From the NCBI GenBank assembly GCA_977017575.1, contig CDRNVI010000143.1:124001-188000 (forward strand): 64,000 nucleotides of DNA. Direction: 5' to 3'. Below, piece after piece: positions 33,922-44,200 of the stretch; the first letter of the stretch is position 1, and every line of letters starts with the position of its first letter. Under the pieces are notes generated by a model. The model did not search any database and was not told the origin of the DNA. It saw only the letters and a list, made by a program, of their open reading frames with translations. The translations under genes and the position numbers were made by a program. Source of the DNA: Paramoeba atlantica (Eukaryota > Discosea).

Positions 33922-36431
33922 AATCAGGTTCCTTCCAGGCCAAAAGACTAATTAGGTCCCTATTTTTGACTCTTTTTTTGAAGCCACTGGTGGGTGGAGG
34001 GGAGATTTTTTTTGATAAACTTTTTAATAAAGATCTTTTAAACAAGAATATCAAGAAATATTTGTCCAAATATTGTTTTTTGAAAAAAAAAATTGAGTCA
34101 CCAAAAAAAAAAAAACATCATTTTTCAAAAGGACTAATTAGTCCTCAGTCATGTGCCTGCTCATATGGTCAGCAAAGCAACCTGAACAAAAAATGAGTGT
34201 TTGATCACAGGAGCAATAGGTTCGAACTTTCTTTGTACAATTTGTCCCATTTGCATCTACTCTTCTGGTACTCTTGTCTGGCTTCAGTCCAATTACCATT
34301 TCACCAAACTCCAGCAAAGTTGGGCTTGATCATCAGATGATGTTCTACACGAGTTGGGAGTGGTATTCGCAGGTTATAGCCTTCATCCAAGGGATGATTC
34401 TGAGAGAGTAAACCTTGGGCAACCTCAAAACGAAATTCTGCAAAGGAGAGCTCTTTGGCTTGGGGGAAAAAGTGCTGAAATATGAGGAAGGCATTGACTT
34501 CCACAACTACAAAAATGAAAGCAAACTGCCTGTGGACCCATTTTTTGGTCTTCCAGGAACTCTCCAAGGAGAGAGAACCTTGCCTCAGTTGGTTGTGATC
34601 ATCCACACAATGCCTGGTTTGATAGTAAAAGTCAAGAGGCTGAGTATATCACAGGGAGAGTCTTTGGCCTTCAAGCTTGCAATTTCGTGGGCAACCAGTG
34701 GGAAAAGAAGTTCCCCAGGTATTAATCATTATAGAAGAGTGATGAACATCTTGGAAAGCCTCCACATAGAATTTATAACCTCTCAGAGATCCTTTCTTCA
34801 CTTTCACACATAACCAGGTTCCTTCTTCTTGAGGTGTGCAACAATCTCTTCCCCTGGAATTCCTTTGGGCCAATATCGTTTTTTCTTCACAACTGAAGTA
34901 CAATACAATCCCTTCTCAAAGAAGTTGAATACAACCTTCCAACACACAAAAACCACTATCCAAAGCAACTACTCGACCAGTTCCCCAAATTCCCTCAGTC
35001 ATTCTAAGCATTAAACCAACAGTTTTCGCTCCAGAACCAGATGGAGGTTGAAACTTGGGCAGGCCCATTTCAGGAGGATGGGACTTTCCTTCCACAATTT
35101 CAAGAAAGAATATCACTCTAGTCTCCCCACAACCAATTGTATGATATTCATTTCCAAAAGGATGAGGTTCCTTCTGAACAAACATCCAACCAGGAGCCCA
35201 TTTACAGAACCACACCACCATAGACTCATCCAGACAGACCTGCCAACTTGGAACAAAGATGGTCTTCATCTTCTCGTTAAAAGCAGCAATCAGGGGTCGA
35301 ATTTCCCACATACGGTCTGTGTAAGAGGGTTTTGCAGAGAGAGGAGCAAGTTTAAGAGAGGAGACAATCATATCAAACTGATTTCTACTGATATATTTCC
35401 CAAGATAAGGCAGTGTACCATGCAAGGAAGATCCAGCTGAATCCTTTGAAATTCGAAAAAAATCCCTTCTTTTATGTCCTGGGTAGAAAGACATAATCTG
35501 GCACAAGGCAATAAAATCAAGCATTTCAGCTTCAGTGAAGTTCAAAGAATGGTTAAACTCATTTTTGTTGCTTTCAGCACATCAGTTTTTAGAAAGGTTA
35601 GAGGCAGAACTTGGAGAAAAATATCGAGGGGAGTGGGGACATAAACAGCATCAAAGCGAATTCTTGTACAGGCCTTGAAGTCTTGTGCTCCTATCACAGC
35701 ACGAGCATCAGTTGTTGAGGAAGACCACTCAGAAACACAAAGGAAAGATCATTTTCAACGAGTTCTGCTGCATTGTCTTCCCCTTCCTCCTCAATATCAG
35801 AGCAAGATTCAGTATCTTCATCATCAGTATCAGATGAGCCCAAAACAGGCACAGAGGTTGTTGATGCCTGGGATGAACCAGAACTTGATCCTCCTGAGCC
35901 AGAAGAGGATGATGAAGATGAAGATGGATGAGTTGAAGTCCCACAACCCTCTGAGACATCCGCTTCTCCAACAAACTTCAAATTTTCAGGGAGAGCCAGA
36001 AGGTAATCATTCTGGAAGACAGGAGAATGAAGCAAAACTACCATCTGAGATTTCCTGTCATAGTTCTGAAGTTCCACCCTTTTCACCCTGAGTGAAGAGA
36101 GAGATGCTCCTTGATATTGGTCACCAAAATGTTTCCTTAGAAGATGAGAAGGGCAAAGGTTCACAGCTTTGTAGAACCAAATAGTATCCTCCTTCAATTC
36201 TTCAATTCTTGGAGAAGTTGATCCAGAACTCATTTTTCTCACCACTGTAACTTTTTTCATTCAGACTTTCTGAGAAAGGCATTGTGATGAAAATCAAGAA
36301 AAAACCTCAAAGAAACACAAAAGAAAGTCAAAAAAAAAAAAAGTTCAAAAATGTGCTTTATTTTGGCCAACAAACAGGAGCCTAATTAGGCCCAAAAAGA
36401 CTAATTAGGCCCCCCTGGAAGGAACCCGATA
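33922..36431 (-). mobile_element. PiggyBac-like DNA transposon, broken
   Basis: About 2.5 kb bounded by short inverted sequences: GGTTCCTTCCAGG at 33926-33940 and CCTGGAAGGAACC at 36413-36427. Palindromic ACTAATTAGG/CCTAATTAGG motifs sit inside both ends (33947, 34131, 36384, 36399) and look like subterminal transposase-binding repeats. TTAA tetranucleotides occur just outside each end (about 33906 and 36439) but are not flush with the inverted sequence, so the exact boundaries are uncertain. The single gene inside runs on the minus strand. Confidence 0.65.
34140..36260 (-). pseudogene. PiggyBac-like DDE transposase (DDE_Tnp_1_7 type)
   Basis: Four consecutive minus-strand pieces in different frames. 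Piece 1 (36260-35694) is the N-terminus with a Ser/Gly/acidic linker. Piece 2 (35545-34916) is the core: ALCQIMSFYPGHKRRDFFRI, CLDESMVVWFCKWAPGW (first catalytic Asp) and VVALDSGFCVLEG (second Asp), the latter a hallmark of piggyBac proteins. Piece 3 (34903-34649) contains CVKVKKGSLRGYKFYVEAF. Piece 4 (34606-34301) contains VDDHNQLRQGSLSLESSWKT and WVHRQFAFIFVVVEVNAFL, the C-terminal wR...W..R ... NA block. A terminal Cys-rich tail (CSCDQTLIFCSGCFADH, about 34215-34150) resembles the piggyBac zinc finger. Frame breaks near 35690, 34920 and 34650 mean it is inactive, unless some are introns. Confidence 0.8.
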
Positions 36432-36749
36432 TAATATTGTTAACCAAAATAAACCTGATCAAATTGTGCAATATCTTGATGTAATAAATGAGGAAATATT
36501 TATATTTGTTCTCATTCTCACTTCTAATCTAAGAGAAGGAAAGAAAAGATTGAAGAAGAGATAAAAAAAAATGAAAAATTCACTATGTGAGAATTGAACC
36601 TGTTAGATGAATAGATGGTTCTTGCCCTTCTCCTTATTCTCCTGAGGTTTGAAAAAGAAGTTTTTCAATCCCCCTCCTTTGAAACAAAAATAGAAGACAT
36701 TATTTGAAAAATAACTTTCTTCAAAAGAACAATGAACCCCCAGAATTTT
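36432..36749. other. Interval without supported gene
   Basis: AT-rich DNA. A GGTTCAATTCTC-like B-box occurs on the minus strand near 36590-36605, without a tRNA fold. Confidence 0.4.
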
Positions 36750-36796
36750 CATACTCTCTGGGTGCTAATTTGAAAATTTGTACCCAGAGAGAGTAT
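36750..36796 (-). repeat. Palindrome family HP1, copy c
   Basis: CATACTCTCTGGGT pairs with ACCCAGAGAGAGTAT (two extra bases in the right arm). Its loop is in the reverse orientation relative to copies b, d, e, f and g. Confidence 0.75.
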
Positions 36797-37735
36797 AAGT
36801 CTTCTTGCTTGAGGTCATTTGAGTTTTGCTTGTATTGCCACTGAACAAGGAAAGAACCAAAATAGTCACTTCTTCAAAAAAGATCAAAAGAAATGAGTTC
36901 TCTGTTCAAAAAAAAAATGTGAAAAAGGAGGTGAAAAGAAAAGATAAAGAAGATAAAAACTAGTAAGAAAAAGAAAGAAAAAAGAACCTTGTGTCTTTAC
37001 CTCTCACAGCTTAATAGATGGTCTCCCTGATCCAGTGTCCCCTCAAGGTAAAATGATTCCCATTTCTCTCAAAGTTCTTGTTTCTCAAAAGACAAAGGGA
37101 ATGCCAAATCAAAGAAAGGTCCCAACATTGAACTGGGGTGAGTCATAAAATAATTAAAGAAATAATTGATATTCTCAAGGGTCCACCAGGTCTAATCCTC
37201 TTAAATAACATCAAAGAAATAATAGTGTTGTTTGAACAATATCAAAAGAACTATTTAACTTGTTCATATAAAACTCCTTACAATCCATTCAATTTGTTTT
37301 GCCTTTCTCAATCTTGGATATTAATCACAAGCACAAAGTGGAGACATTATCATCACAACAAGACACTCCCTCAACAAATATTCAACAAAACCAAATAACT
37401 AAAACCCAAATATTCAATCAAGAAACAACCACCTCTAAAAACCACCAACAAATAACAAACAACAAAACAATAAAACAACAATCCCCCCACAAACAATGCA
37501 CAATACTCCAGAAACAACAAAACACAAAATAAAGAAGGGGGGAAAACCTGGTGTGATAATGAGGACAAAACAATAGTGGCAACAACAACTTGCACAGCAG
37601 AAAGTGCTTTTGGTGAGAAGGTGGAAAATCAGAAAGGTGCCAAGTGTATTTTTTCTCCCCCATCATGAATTCTCCATTATTGTTTGTGTTAAAAACCACC
37701 CACTTCCACTCCCTTCATTCAAAAGAAAAGTCAAT
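36797..37735. other. Islands in simple sequence, no firm gene
   Basis: A non-repetitive island at 37545-37700 could be a minus-strand exon (GEFMMGEKKYTWHLSDFPPS, ending ACCAG|GTTTTCC). An (AAC)n-rich stretch lies at 37380-37520. No homology is recognised. Confidence 0.3.
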
Positions 37736-38165
37736 CAAAAAATTTAAAATAAAAAACAAAGGGAAAGGGGAAGGAGGAAAGGGAAAAAAAGAAAAAGGAG
37801 GAAAAGAGGGGGAAAAACAAAAGAGATAAGAAGAAAAAAAGGTAAAAAAGGGAGAAAAAGGGGAAAGATAAGAAAGAAACAGGAGGAAAAGAAGAAAAAA
37901 CCTCTGATTGAAAGCAGATCAATCAAGGAAAAGAACCCTTTTCAATGTAATTCCACTCTTTTCTGATAAAAATTGGAAAATATGCAACACTTTTGTCTCC
38001 TCTGTTTTAAAATAAAAGATTAAACAGAAGATTAAACAAAAGAAAAGGAAGAAAAAATAAAAAAGAGAAAAAGAAAAAAAAAAAAAGAGAAAAAACAAAG
38101 AAAAAGGAGAAGAAAAAAAAGAAAGAAAAAAACAAAAAAAAAGAAAAGAAAAAGAAAAAAAAGAA
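37736..38165. repeat. Polypurine tract with one island
   Basis: GGAAAA and AAAGAA simple sequence. The island at 37900-38010 has TTCCACTCTTTTCTGATAAA and relates loosely to the islands at 9291 and 9658. Confidence 0.7.
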
Positions 38166-38215
38166 CCTTGTCTGGTGGGATCTCAAGTCTCCCTGACTCC
38201 CTAACTCCCCAACTC

Positions 38216-38246
<31 letters not shown>

Positions 38247-38640
38247 AGTGAGAATTGGATCATCTTCTGGGACATTTCAATTCTTTGAGGGATCAAATAG
38301 CTTAAAAAAAACAAAGAAGAAAAAAGAGTTGTTTGAACAAATTAAAAGAACTATTTAATTTGTTCATAAACTCCAAAACATCACCACAAAAATCCTTTCA
38401 ATTGTTCTGTCTTTCTTGTTTTTTGATTAATTGTCATCTAACAGAAAAAGAAAAAAGAAAAGAAAGAAAAATTAGTTTTCCAATTAAAAAAAACAAAGAA
38501 AAACAAAGAAAAGAAAAAAACACATCACAAAACTTCCAACAAAATAAAGGTTTTTGATCTTGGGTTGGTGGTGGAAAGAAAAAGAGAATGAAAAATGAAA
38601 AAGAAAATGAAAAAAAGGAAAAAGGAAAAAAAAAAAAGAA
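38166..38640. other. Mixed islands and simple sequence, no firm gene
   Basis: Includes a (CT)n run at 38215-38248. No supported gene. Confidence 0.4.
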
Positions 38641-38647
38641 AAAAAAA

Positions 38648-38745
38648 AAGATGAGCTTCCAACACACCAACCCTTGCTGTTGGTGCAACAAGAACCATCC
38701 CCAGAAAAAATAAAGGATTTCTTACCAACATTGGAGAGAAAAAAG
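38648..38745 (-). pseudogene. Fragment of the 13-18 kb retroelement family
   Basis: The minus strand reads GDGSCCTNSKGWCVGSS, matching GDGSVATNPNGWCVGSS at about 16910-16860. It is bounded on both sides by polypurine DNA and ends in the island/simple-sequence pattern. It may be a relic or an exon captured from the element. Confidence 0.5.
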
Positions 38746-38799
38746 AGAGAGAAAGAAGGAAAAGAAAAAAAATCATCAGAACAGAATAATTTATTCAAA

Positions 38800-38915
38800 A
38801 AATAATCAAGAAAAAAAAGAAAAAAAAGAAAAAAAGAAAAAAAGAAAGAAAAAGAAAAGAAAGAAAAAGAAAAAAGAAAAAAAAAGAAAAAAGAAAAAAA
38901 AAGGAAAAGAAAAAC
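38800..38915. repeat. Polypurine tract
   Basis: AAAAAG simple sequence, pyrimidine-rich on the minus strand, directly after an exon-like end (CAAAT|GTTTTTC). Confidence 0.8.
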
Positions 38916-39258
38916 ATTTGAAGAAGATCAGAGAGTTGTGCAAATTCAACAGGCATCACTACAGGGAAAACCCCCAAAGATGTTTCAAATAGCCCTTGGT
39001 GTTGACAGCCCCTATTTTTTGGACAATTTATTTGATTTCTAAAACCTGTGATTTTGCTCTCTTCTTTTCATTTGAATTTTTTCAAACAGAACCAGATTTT
39101 TCTTTCGAAAATGGAGGAAAATGGTTTTCCTTCCAAAATCAAATAAATTCTCCAAAAAATAGGGGCTATCGACACCAAGGGCTATTTGAAACATCTTTGG
39201 GGGGTTTTCCCTATAGTGCATTGCCCCTGAAAAGAAATTCCCTTCCAGTGATCTAATA
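38914..39258 (-). pseudogene. Leucine-rich-repeat exon interrupted by a MITE
   Basis: Leaving out the 262 bp MITE and one CAT, the flanking minus-strand sequence gives one open frame, SLEGNFFSGAMPVEFAQL then SDLLQM, which fits the plant-type LRR consensus L-x-x-N-x-F-x-G-x-(I/M)-P-x-x-F-x-x-L-x-x-L. Two other LRR-like islands lie upstream on the same strand. LRR repeats form a solenoid used for protein binding. The insertion would destroy the protein unless spliced out. Confidence 0.6.
38957..39218. mobile_element. MITE, 262 bp, long terminal inverted repeats, CAT duplication
   Basis: The left end CACTACAGGGAAAACCCCC is mirrored by the right end, which reads CACTATAGGGAAAACCCCCC on the other strand. 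The inverted repeats run about 85 bp with roughly six differences. A 3 bp CAT is repeated at 38954-38956 and 39219-39221. A CACTA start and 3 bp duplication fit a non-autonomous CACTA/EnSpm-type element. It has no coding capacity. Confidence 0.9.
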
Positions 39259-39294
39259 AAATCAAAAATAATTTCAATAAAAATGAAAGATATT

Positions 39295-39415
39295 GAAAAG
39301 AAAGAAAAAAAAAGAAAAAGAAAAAGAAAAAAGATAAAAAAGAAAAAAAGAAAAAGAAAAAGAAAAAGAAAAAGAAAGAGAAAAAGAAAAAAAAGAAAAA
39401 AGAAAAAAGAAAAAA
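39295..39415. repeat. Polypurine tract
   Basis: AAAAAG simple sequence. Confidence 0.85.
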
Positions 39416-39482
39416 TTACAAATCAGTTAGTTTTGAAATTTTGTCCAAGAATTTTTTCTCCCTTCAGTCGATTGGCTTCTAA
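39416..39482 (-). pseudogene. LRR-like exon remnant
   Basis: After a TTTTTAG acceptor the minus strand reads EANRLKGEKILGQNFKTN then TGA. ANRLKGE fits the LRR consensus N-x-L-x-G-x. The in-frame stop suggests decay or an unrecognised splice site (GTAATT follows). Confidence 0.4.
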
Positions 39483-39487
39483 AAACC

Positions 39488-39765
39488 TTTTAGAAAAGAA
39501 AGAAAAGAAAAGAAAAGAAAAGAAAAGAGAAGAAAAGAGAAGAGAAGAGAAGAGAAGAGAAGAGAAGAAAAGAAAAGAAAAGAGAAGAAGAAAGGAAAGG
39601 AAAAGAAAAAAAAGGAAAAGAAAAGAAAGAAAAGAAAGAAAAGAAAGAAAATGATAAAATTATTAAAAGAATAATAAAAGAAAGAAAAAAAATAAAATAA
39701 TAAAATATAAAATAATAAAATAAAATAAAAATAAAAATAAAATAAAATAAAATAAAATAAAATAA

Positions 39766-39798
<33 letters not shown>

Positions 39799-39843
39799 AA
39801 AAAATAAAAAATAAAAAATAAAAAATAAAAAATAAAAAAAAAC
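39488..39843. repeat. (AAAAG)n then (AAAAT)n microsatellite
   Basis: GAAAAGAAAAG followed by ATAAAATAAAAT, and AAAAAT repeats to 39840. Confidence 0.9.
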
Positions 39844-39849
39844 ATGATT

Positions 39850-39916
39850 TAGACATGAAGATTTTCAATTTCTAATGGAACAGTCCCTCTCAAAGTATTG
39901 TCAGAAAGATCTCTAG
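39850..39916 (-). pseudogene. LRR-like exon
   Basis: After a TTTCTAG acceptor the minus strand reads DLSDNTLRGTVPLEIENLH, an almost ideal plant-type LRR (LSDN-L-G-VP-EI-L). It is followed by GTCTAA (possible donor) and then pyrimidine tract. It is probably an exon of the same gene as 38914-39258. Confidence 0.55.
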
Positions 39917-40260
39917 AAAGAGAAGAGAGAGAAGAAAGATGGAGAGAGGGAGAGAAAAGGGGAGAGAGAAAGAGAGAGAAGAATGAAAAAGTTAAAAGAA
40001 AAAGAAAAAAAAAAAAAGAAAAAGAAAAAGAAAAAAGAAAAAAAAGAAAGAAAAAGAAACAAATAAAACAAGAGAAGAAAGGAGATAATTGTTTGCCAAA
40101 AGCCTTTTTTAACAAATAATAGAAAGAAAGAAGAGAAAGAGAGAAGAGAGAAGAGAGAGAGAAAGAAAAAGCAGAAGAGAAAGAGAGAGGAGAGAGAGAG
40201 AGGAGAAAAGGAGAGAATGAAAAAGAAAGAGAAGAAGAAGAAGAAAAGCAAAAAAATAGA
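39917..40260. repeat. GA-rich tract with a small island
   Basis: GAGAGAAGA simple sequence with an island at 40080-40120. Confidence 0.8.
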
Positions 40261-40371
40261 GGTTGTGTGTTGCTCACCCTCCTCTCCCATTTTCTCCCCC
40301 CCTAAGAACCCCCCTCTTGCTCTTCCATTTTTTGTTTTCCATTGTGATTGTGGGTATTTGTAATTTTGTTT

Positions 40372-40417
40372 CATACTCTCTGGGTTCAAATTTTCAGATT
40401 CACATCCAGAAAGTATG
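40372..40417 (+). repeat. Palindrome family HP1, copy d
   Basis: CATACTCTCTGGGT pairs with ATCCAGAAAGTATG (two mismatches). Its downstream flank resembles that of copy g, including CCAGATGAAATCTTCC. Confidence 0.75.
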
Positions 40418-40446
40418 AAAAATCCAAATGAAAAAAATAGAAAAAC

Positions 40447-40482
40447 ATTGTCTTTCCAGATGAAATCTTCCAATCTCACGAA
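40447..40482 (-). pseudogene. LRR-like exon piece shared with 61870-61910
   Basis: The minus strand reads VREIGRFHLERQ before an AAT|GTTTTTC end. The second copy near 61900 reads VPMEIGRFDLEK. VP-EIG-F resembles the LRR IPxEIGxLxxL segment. Both are linked to an HP1 palindrome. Confidence 0.4.
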
Positions 40483-40489
40483 CAAAAAG

Positions 40490-40760
40490 GAAAGAAAAGA
40501 GAGGAACCAAAAAAAGAATTACTCTCAAGAGAGAAAAGACAAAGGGGGAAAACAGCAGTGAAAAAAAAAAGAAAAAAAAAATAAGAAAAAAAAAAAGAAA
40601 AGACAAAAGAAAGAAAAGAAAAAAGGAGAAAAAGGAAACCCAAGAAAAGAAAGAAAAAAAAAGAAAAACTCAAAAACAAAAAACAAAAAGGAAAACTCAA
40701 AAAAACAAAAAACAAAAAAAGGAGGCAAAGGAAAAGAGAAGGAGAAGGAGAAAAAAACCT
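40490..40760. repeat. Polypurine tract
   Basis: AAAGAAAAA and CAAAAAAC simple sequence. Confidence 0.8.
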
Positions 40761-40990
40761 CTCTTTTTGATCAGCCAGAACACTACCACCATCCCTTTTA
40801 ACCTCCCCCCTCCCTCCCCCCTCCCTCCCCCTTCCCTCTCCCTTTGCATTCCCCCCTTTTACCCCCTCTCCCCCCATCACCACACCCCACCAATGTGTGA
40901 ACAGAAAAAGGCAGTTGTTCAAGTCAGTTCCCTCAACTGAGGTCACGTTGAGTGGAAAAGAGAATGAAAGAAAGGAAAAAAGAAAGGAAG
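40761..40990 (-). CDS. Possible exon, hypothetical
   Basis: Minus-strand frame NVTSVEGTDLNNCLFLFTHW, then a Gly/Arg/Glu-rich segment (40890-40800), then DGGSVLADQKER and a donor-like AGAG|GTTTTTTT. Paired with the promoter-like block at 41093. Unrecognised. Confidence 0.3.
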
Positions 40991-41092
40991 GGGGAACTGA
41001 AGAGGTCAGAAGAAGAAAACTGAAGAGGAAAAAACAAAAAAAAAAACCAATTATCAAGCTGGACAAAGAGCATCTTTTCGCCTTTCTCTTTT

Positions 41093-41290
41093 CTGAAAAA
41101 TTAAGGGATCTAAATCAGCGGCTCAACCGCTTTTTTTTTTGTTTTGTGAAAAAGGAGGAAGAGAAGAGAGAAAAGAAAGAGAGAAGAAAGAAAGAGAGAG
41201 AGACTTTGTTCAATAAAAGTTTGTGTTTGGGTTGTTGAATTCAAAGGATCTCCTCTTTTTCCTTTGGTTTTTTTTTTGACCTTTCATGGT
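41093..41290 (+). promoter_or_regulatory. Duplicated block with GGGATCTAAAT motif and hairpin, copy 1
   Basis: A 38-base core, CTGAAAAATTAAGGGATCTA then AATCAGCGGCTCAACCGC, is followed by T-runs. Further on, AAAGGATCTCCTC, TTTTTCCTTTGG and TTTGACC also recur in the copy at 62715-63095. AGCGG/CCGCT forms a hairpin (41117-41131). The motif resembles GGAGATCTAAAT ahead of polyubiquitin. Possibly the promoter and first exon of a duplicated gene. Confidence 0.45.
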
Positions 41291-41760
41291 TTGTTTCTTT
41301 TGTTTCTTTTGTTTTTTTTGTTTTTTTTTCTTTCTCCTTTCCTTTTTTTTTTTGTCTTTTTGGATTTTTGTCTCAACCTTCCAAAGATTGTTCTGAGGTT
41401 TTCTTTCTTTTTTTGTCATTTCAAACTTTTCAAACTGCTGTTTTTAATTTTTTTTTCTTTTGAATGTATTTTGGTGACCCCCCAAAAAATCATATTTGAA
41501 GTGAAGACAAGAAAGAAAAGAGAGAGAGAGGTGGGGAAAAAAAAAAAGATTGTTGCCTTTTCAAAAAGTAATTGTTAGATTCAATAAAAATCAATTTATT
41601 ATTTTAAAGAGCAAGTGAGTGGGTGATGTTCCCACCCCCCCTCACTCCTCTTTTTTTGTTGTTTAAAATCAAATTGTTTTGTTGAGAGAAATAAGAATGA
41701 AAATTTTATTTGTGACCCCACAAAGTGGCACAAAGAACACACTCAAATTCAAAGGCTTGT
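41291..41760. other. T-rich interval, no gene seen
   Basis: Pyrimidine-rich and AT-rich DNA. Confidence 0.4.
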
Positions 41761-42770
41761 TGTGTTTCTCCTTGTCTTTTTCAGAGTTATTGAGCACTTC
41801 AGCCACATTGAACATTGTATTGAGAGCCTGTATCAGTTCAAAGCCTTAGCCTTCTCACACAGGCTTGGTAAACTTGATTGGGGATTCTTGGTGCTTTGTG
41901 GACAAGTCACATTATTGGTAAAACAGGATTCCAGAAGGAAGTTGGAAATCACAAGGGACCAATTCCCACCACATTTCCTCAAATCCAAAAATTTCGCTTT
42001 GTATCAAATTTCGAATACCTCATGCCATCCAAAACATCTTCCTCCTCTTCAAGTTGCCCCAAGTGCTTGTTGAAGACCATCTAAGATAAAGAGGGGGTCC
42101 ACAGTGCCTCAGTCACCATCTCCCAACTAATTGAATCCAGCAAGGGAATATGGAGCTTTAGATTATCTCCAAGTTCCTTCACATTTGACTCAATCTTCTG
42201 GGTCCAACTTATCTTTCACTTCTTGACAGAATTGAAGATACTTCTTTCAGAGCAGCAAAGTTGTAATCCTTCACCAGCTTTTTAAGGCTCTCTTTCTGCG
42301 ACTTGTTGTAGACTGAAGTGGGACATGGGGTGCTTTAAGACAACAGGTTGATATTTGAGAGATCTGCCTCTTTATGGCCAATAACTCTCCACTCAAAGTG
42401 TTGGTAATCATTCTGAAGTTCTTCAAAGCTTGGAGCTTCCTCCTTTCCTTTTCCATGGATATATGAGACCTCTTTTCTGATACCAAAATTCAAAGGAAAC
42501 AAGTTTGGGATTGACACAATGTAAAACACCAACCAGACACAGACTGTTTGGGGGGGGGTCAGGGTTTCCAAAACACTCTGCACCTTTATTGCTCTCCAAA
42601 TTGTCCTGTGCAAGGATGTCAAAAAACCAGATTGAGGAATTTTGTTGTACACAGCCACACACTCTTTGAGGATTATTTGAGAGACCACAGAATAGATGCT
42701 TTGTTCACTGTAATGAAATAATTGACAATTTTCTTTGGGAGATAATTCCTTAATTTAGAGAGCTAAATAA
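41761..42770. other. Coding-like mobile-element DNA, not recognised
   Basis: A plus-strand frame at 41762-42073 and a minus-strand frame at 42688-42335 (VAVYNKIPQSGFLTSLHRTI) are broken by stops. Composition resembles the neighbouring transposase relic. No family identified. Confidence 0.25.
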
Positions 42771-42771
42771 A

Positions 42772-44200
42772 ATGAATTGTACTCTTTCACCAATGGTGGG
42801 GGTTGAAGGGTTGAGAAAGAAAGATATCATATTTGCTGTGAAAGAGAAGCTGGGAGAAGAGACTTTGAAGGAGATTCTAAATTTTTTGGAATCTCAAAAA
42901 CCAAAGCTTTGGAGTGAACAGAGACCTTCTGGTTTTGCTGTGTCTGTGTATCATCTTGTAATGTACAAGGATCTATTTGCGGTTGGGATGGGCAAACTCC
43001 GAAAAAAGGTGCACAATTGGCTCCCAATGGGCCAAAAAGCAATCCAACACAACAGTTCAAGTTATTTGCTTTGAGTTGCTAAAGTGAACAAAAACAATCT
43101 TGGTCCCAAGCACCCTTTCTCATTTGCAGAGAATGGCCCAAAGAACTGAATGACCACCACCATGCCAATCTGACTGTTTATGGATGGATTCATCTGATTT
43201 TAAAATTAAAGGGCCCAACAGACAGTTTGCAAGAAGTGGAGGGCAAAATGGTACTCACACAAACTTAAAGCTCCTGGTTGGTGGTGGGTGACACTTCACA
43301 ATGCAAAAGGTGGGGCTGAATGGGTTAGTGGGATCCATTCACCAAAAGAATCTGATGGAGATATCACTATTTTTTATGCGAATCAACTTGATGACCTCTT
43401 TTCTGGGACCACACATCATTGCAGACAACCACTTTCGAGTGGGTTGGTGCCTGTAGTTTAGTCATAAATTCGACTATGTCCAACCTCGGGGGGGTGAGTT
43501 CAAATCCCAGTTTTTCGATATTATAGAAAATTTTTCTGGTGCTGTAGAGTGATTTGATTGGAGTGAGGAGCTCTTGAAGAAGTGTGAAAATTGGAACAGG
43601 TTACATCTCAGCCCTGTCTGCTAAAAAGTTGAGGATAAATTCCCTTGGAAGGAGCTTTGGATTATTCTCCCTTCTGATGTGCATCCTCCAGCCTGAACTT
43701 GCAGAAGTTCTAAAGTTCAGCATAAAGACCAACTGAACTAAGCTAAACTTCACCTCTCATTAGAGGTTAAAAACAAACATAATTTAATGTAATTCAAATG
43801 GCTTAGATTAAGAACTACTAATTGAATAAAGTCTGTCTCAAAAAAAAAAAGACAACCACTTTCGAGCAGCAACAAAATTTTTCGATAAGTTGGTGTTGGT
43901 CACAAACAAGTCAAACGCTGGAAGGCCTTGAATAATCCATGGAAAGAGAGTTCCCCATTCATTGAGTGCTGAGGATCAAGAGAAAAATGAAGCAATTGCA
44001 TTTGTAAGAGGAAAAGTTGAGTCACTGTATGGTTGGTGTAAACAGACTTTTGCTGCTCTCTCTCACCCCTTCTATGAAGATAAAGACCAACATAATTGTT
44101 TGATCAACTTTGCTCTGGCTTGTTATAAAAAATTAGTTAATTCTTATTGTCCCTCTCCAGTTATTTTTGATTGCCCAAGTCAATCACTGAAAAAGTGACT
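42772..44200 (+). pseudogene. DDE-type transposase-like gene split by a SINE
   Basis: Plus-strand fragments: an N-terminal frame at 42772-43074 (MNCTLSPMVGVEGLRKKD); a middle part at about 43260-43420 (WWWVTLHNAKGGAEWVSGIH, then a frame change); and a C-terminal part at 43880-44198 (AIAFVRGKVESLYGWCKQTF, HNCLINFALACYKKLV). The C-terminal E-x-x-RG-VE-LYGW-KQ-F ... F-LAC---- pattern resembles the end of DDE superfamily-4/Harbinger-like nucleases. That assignment is tentative. A SINE with target-site duplication sits between the middle and C-terminal parts, so the gene was broken at least once by insertion. Confidence 0.45.
43440..43850 (+). mobile_element. tRNA-type SINE with 16 bp target-site duplication
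   Basis: 411 bp insert flanked by GACAACCACTTTCGAG at 43424-43439 and 43851-43866. It ends in an 11-base A tail. The head contains a B-box-like GAGTTCAAATCCC at about 43497-43509 and an A-box-like TAGTTTAGTCA about 45 bp earlier, as in a tRNA-derived Pol III promoter. The A tail and long duplication indicate LINE-assisted retroposition. Confidence 0.88.

Noticed and set aside
33900..36445. TTAA target duplication for the piggyBac-like element
   Set aside because: TTAA occurs near both ends but not adjacent to the inverted sequences, and TTAA is common in AT-rich DNA.
36576..36640. Possible tRNA gene with GGTTCAATTCTC box
   Set aside because: No acceptor or anticodon stem can be paired around it; only a B-box-like string.
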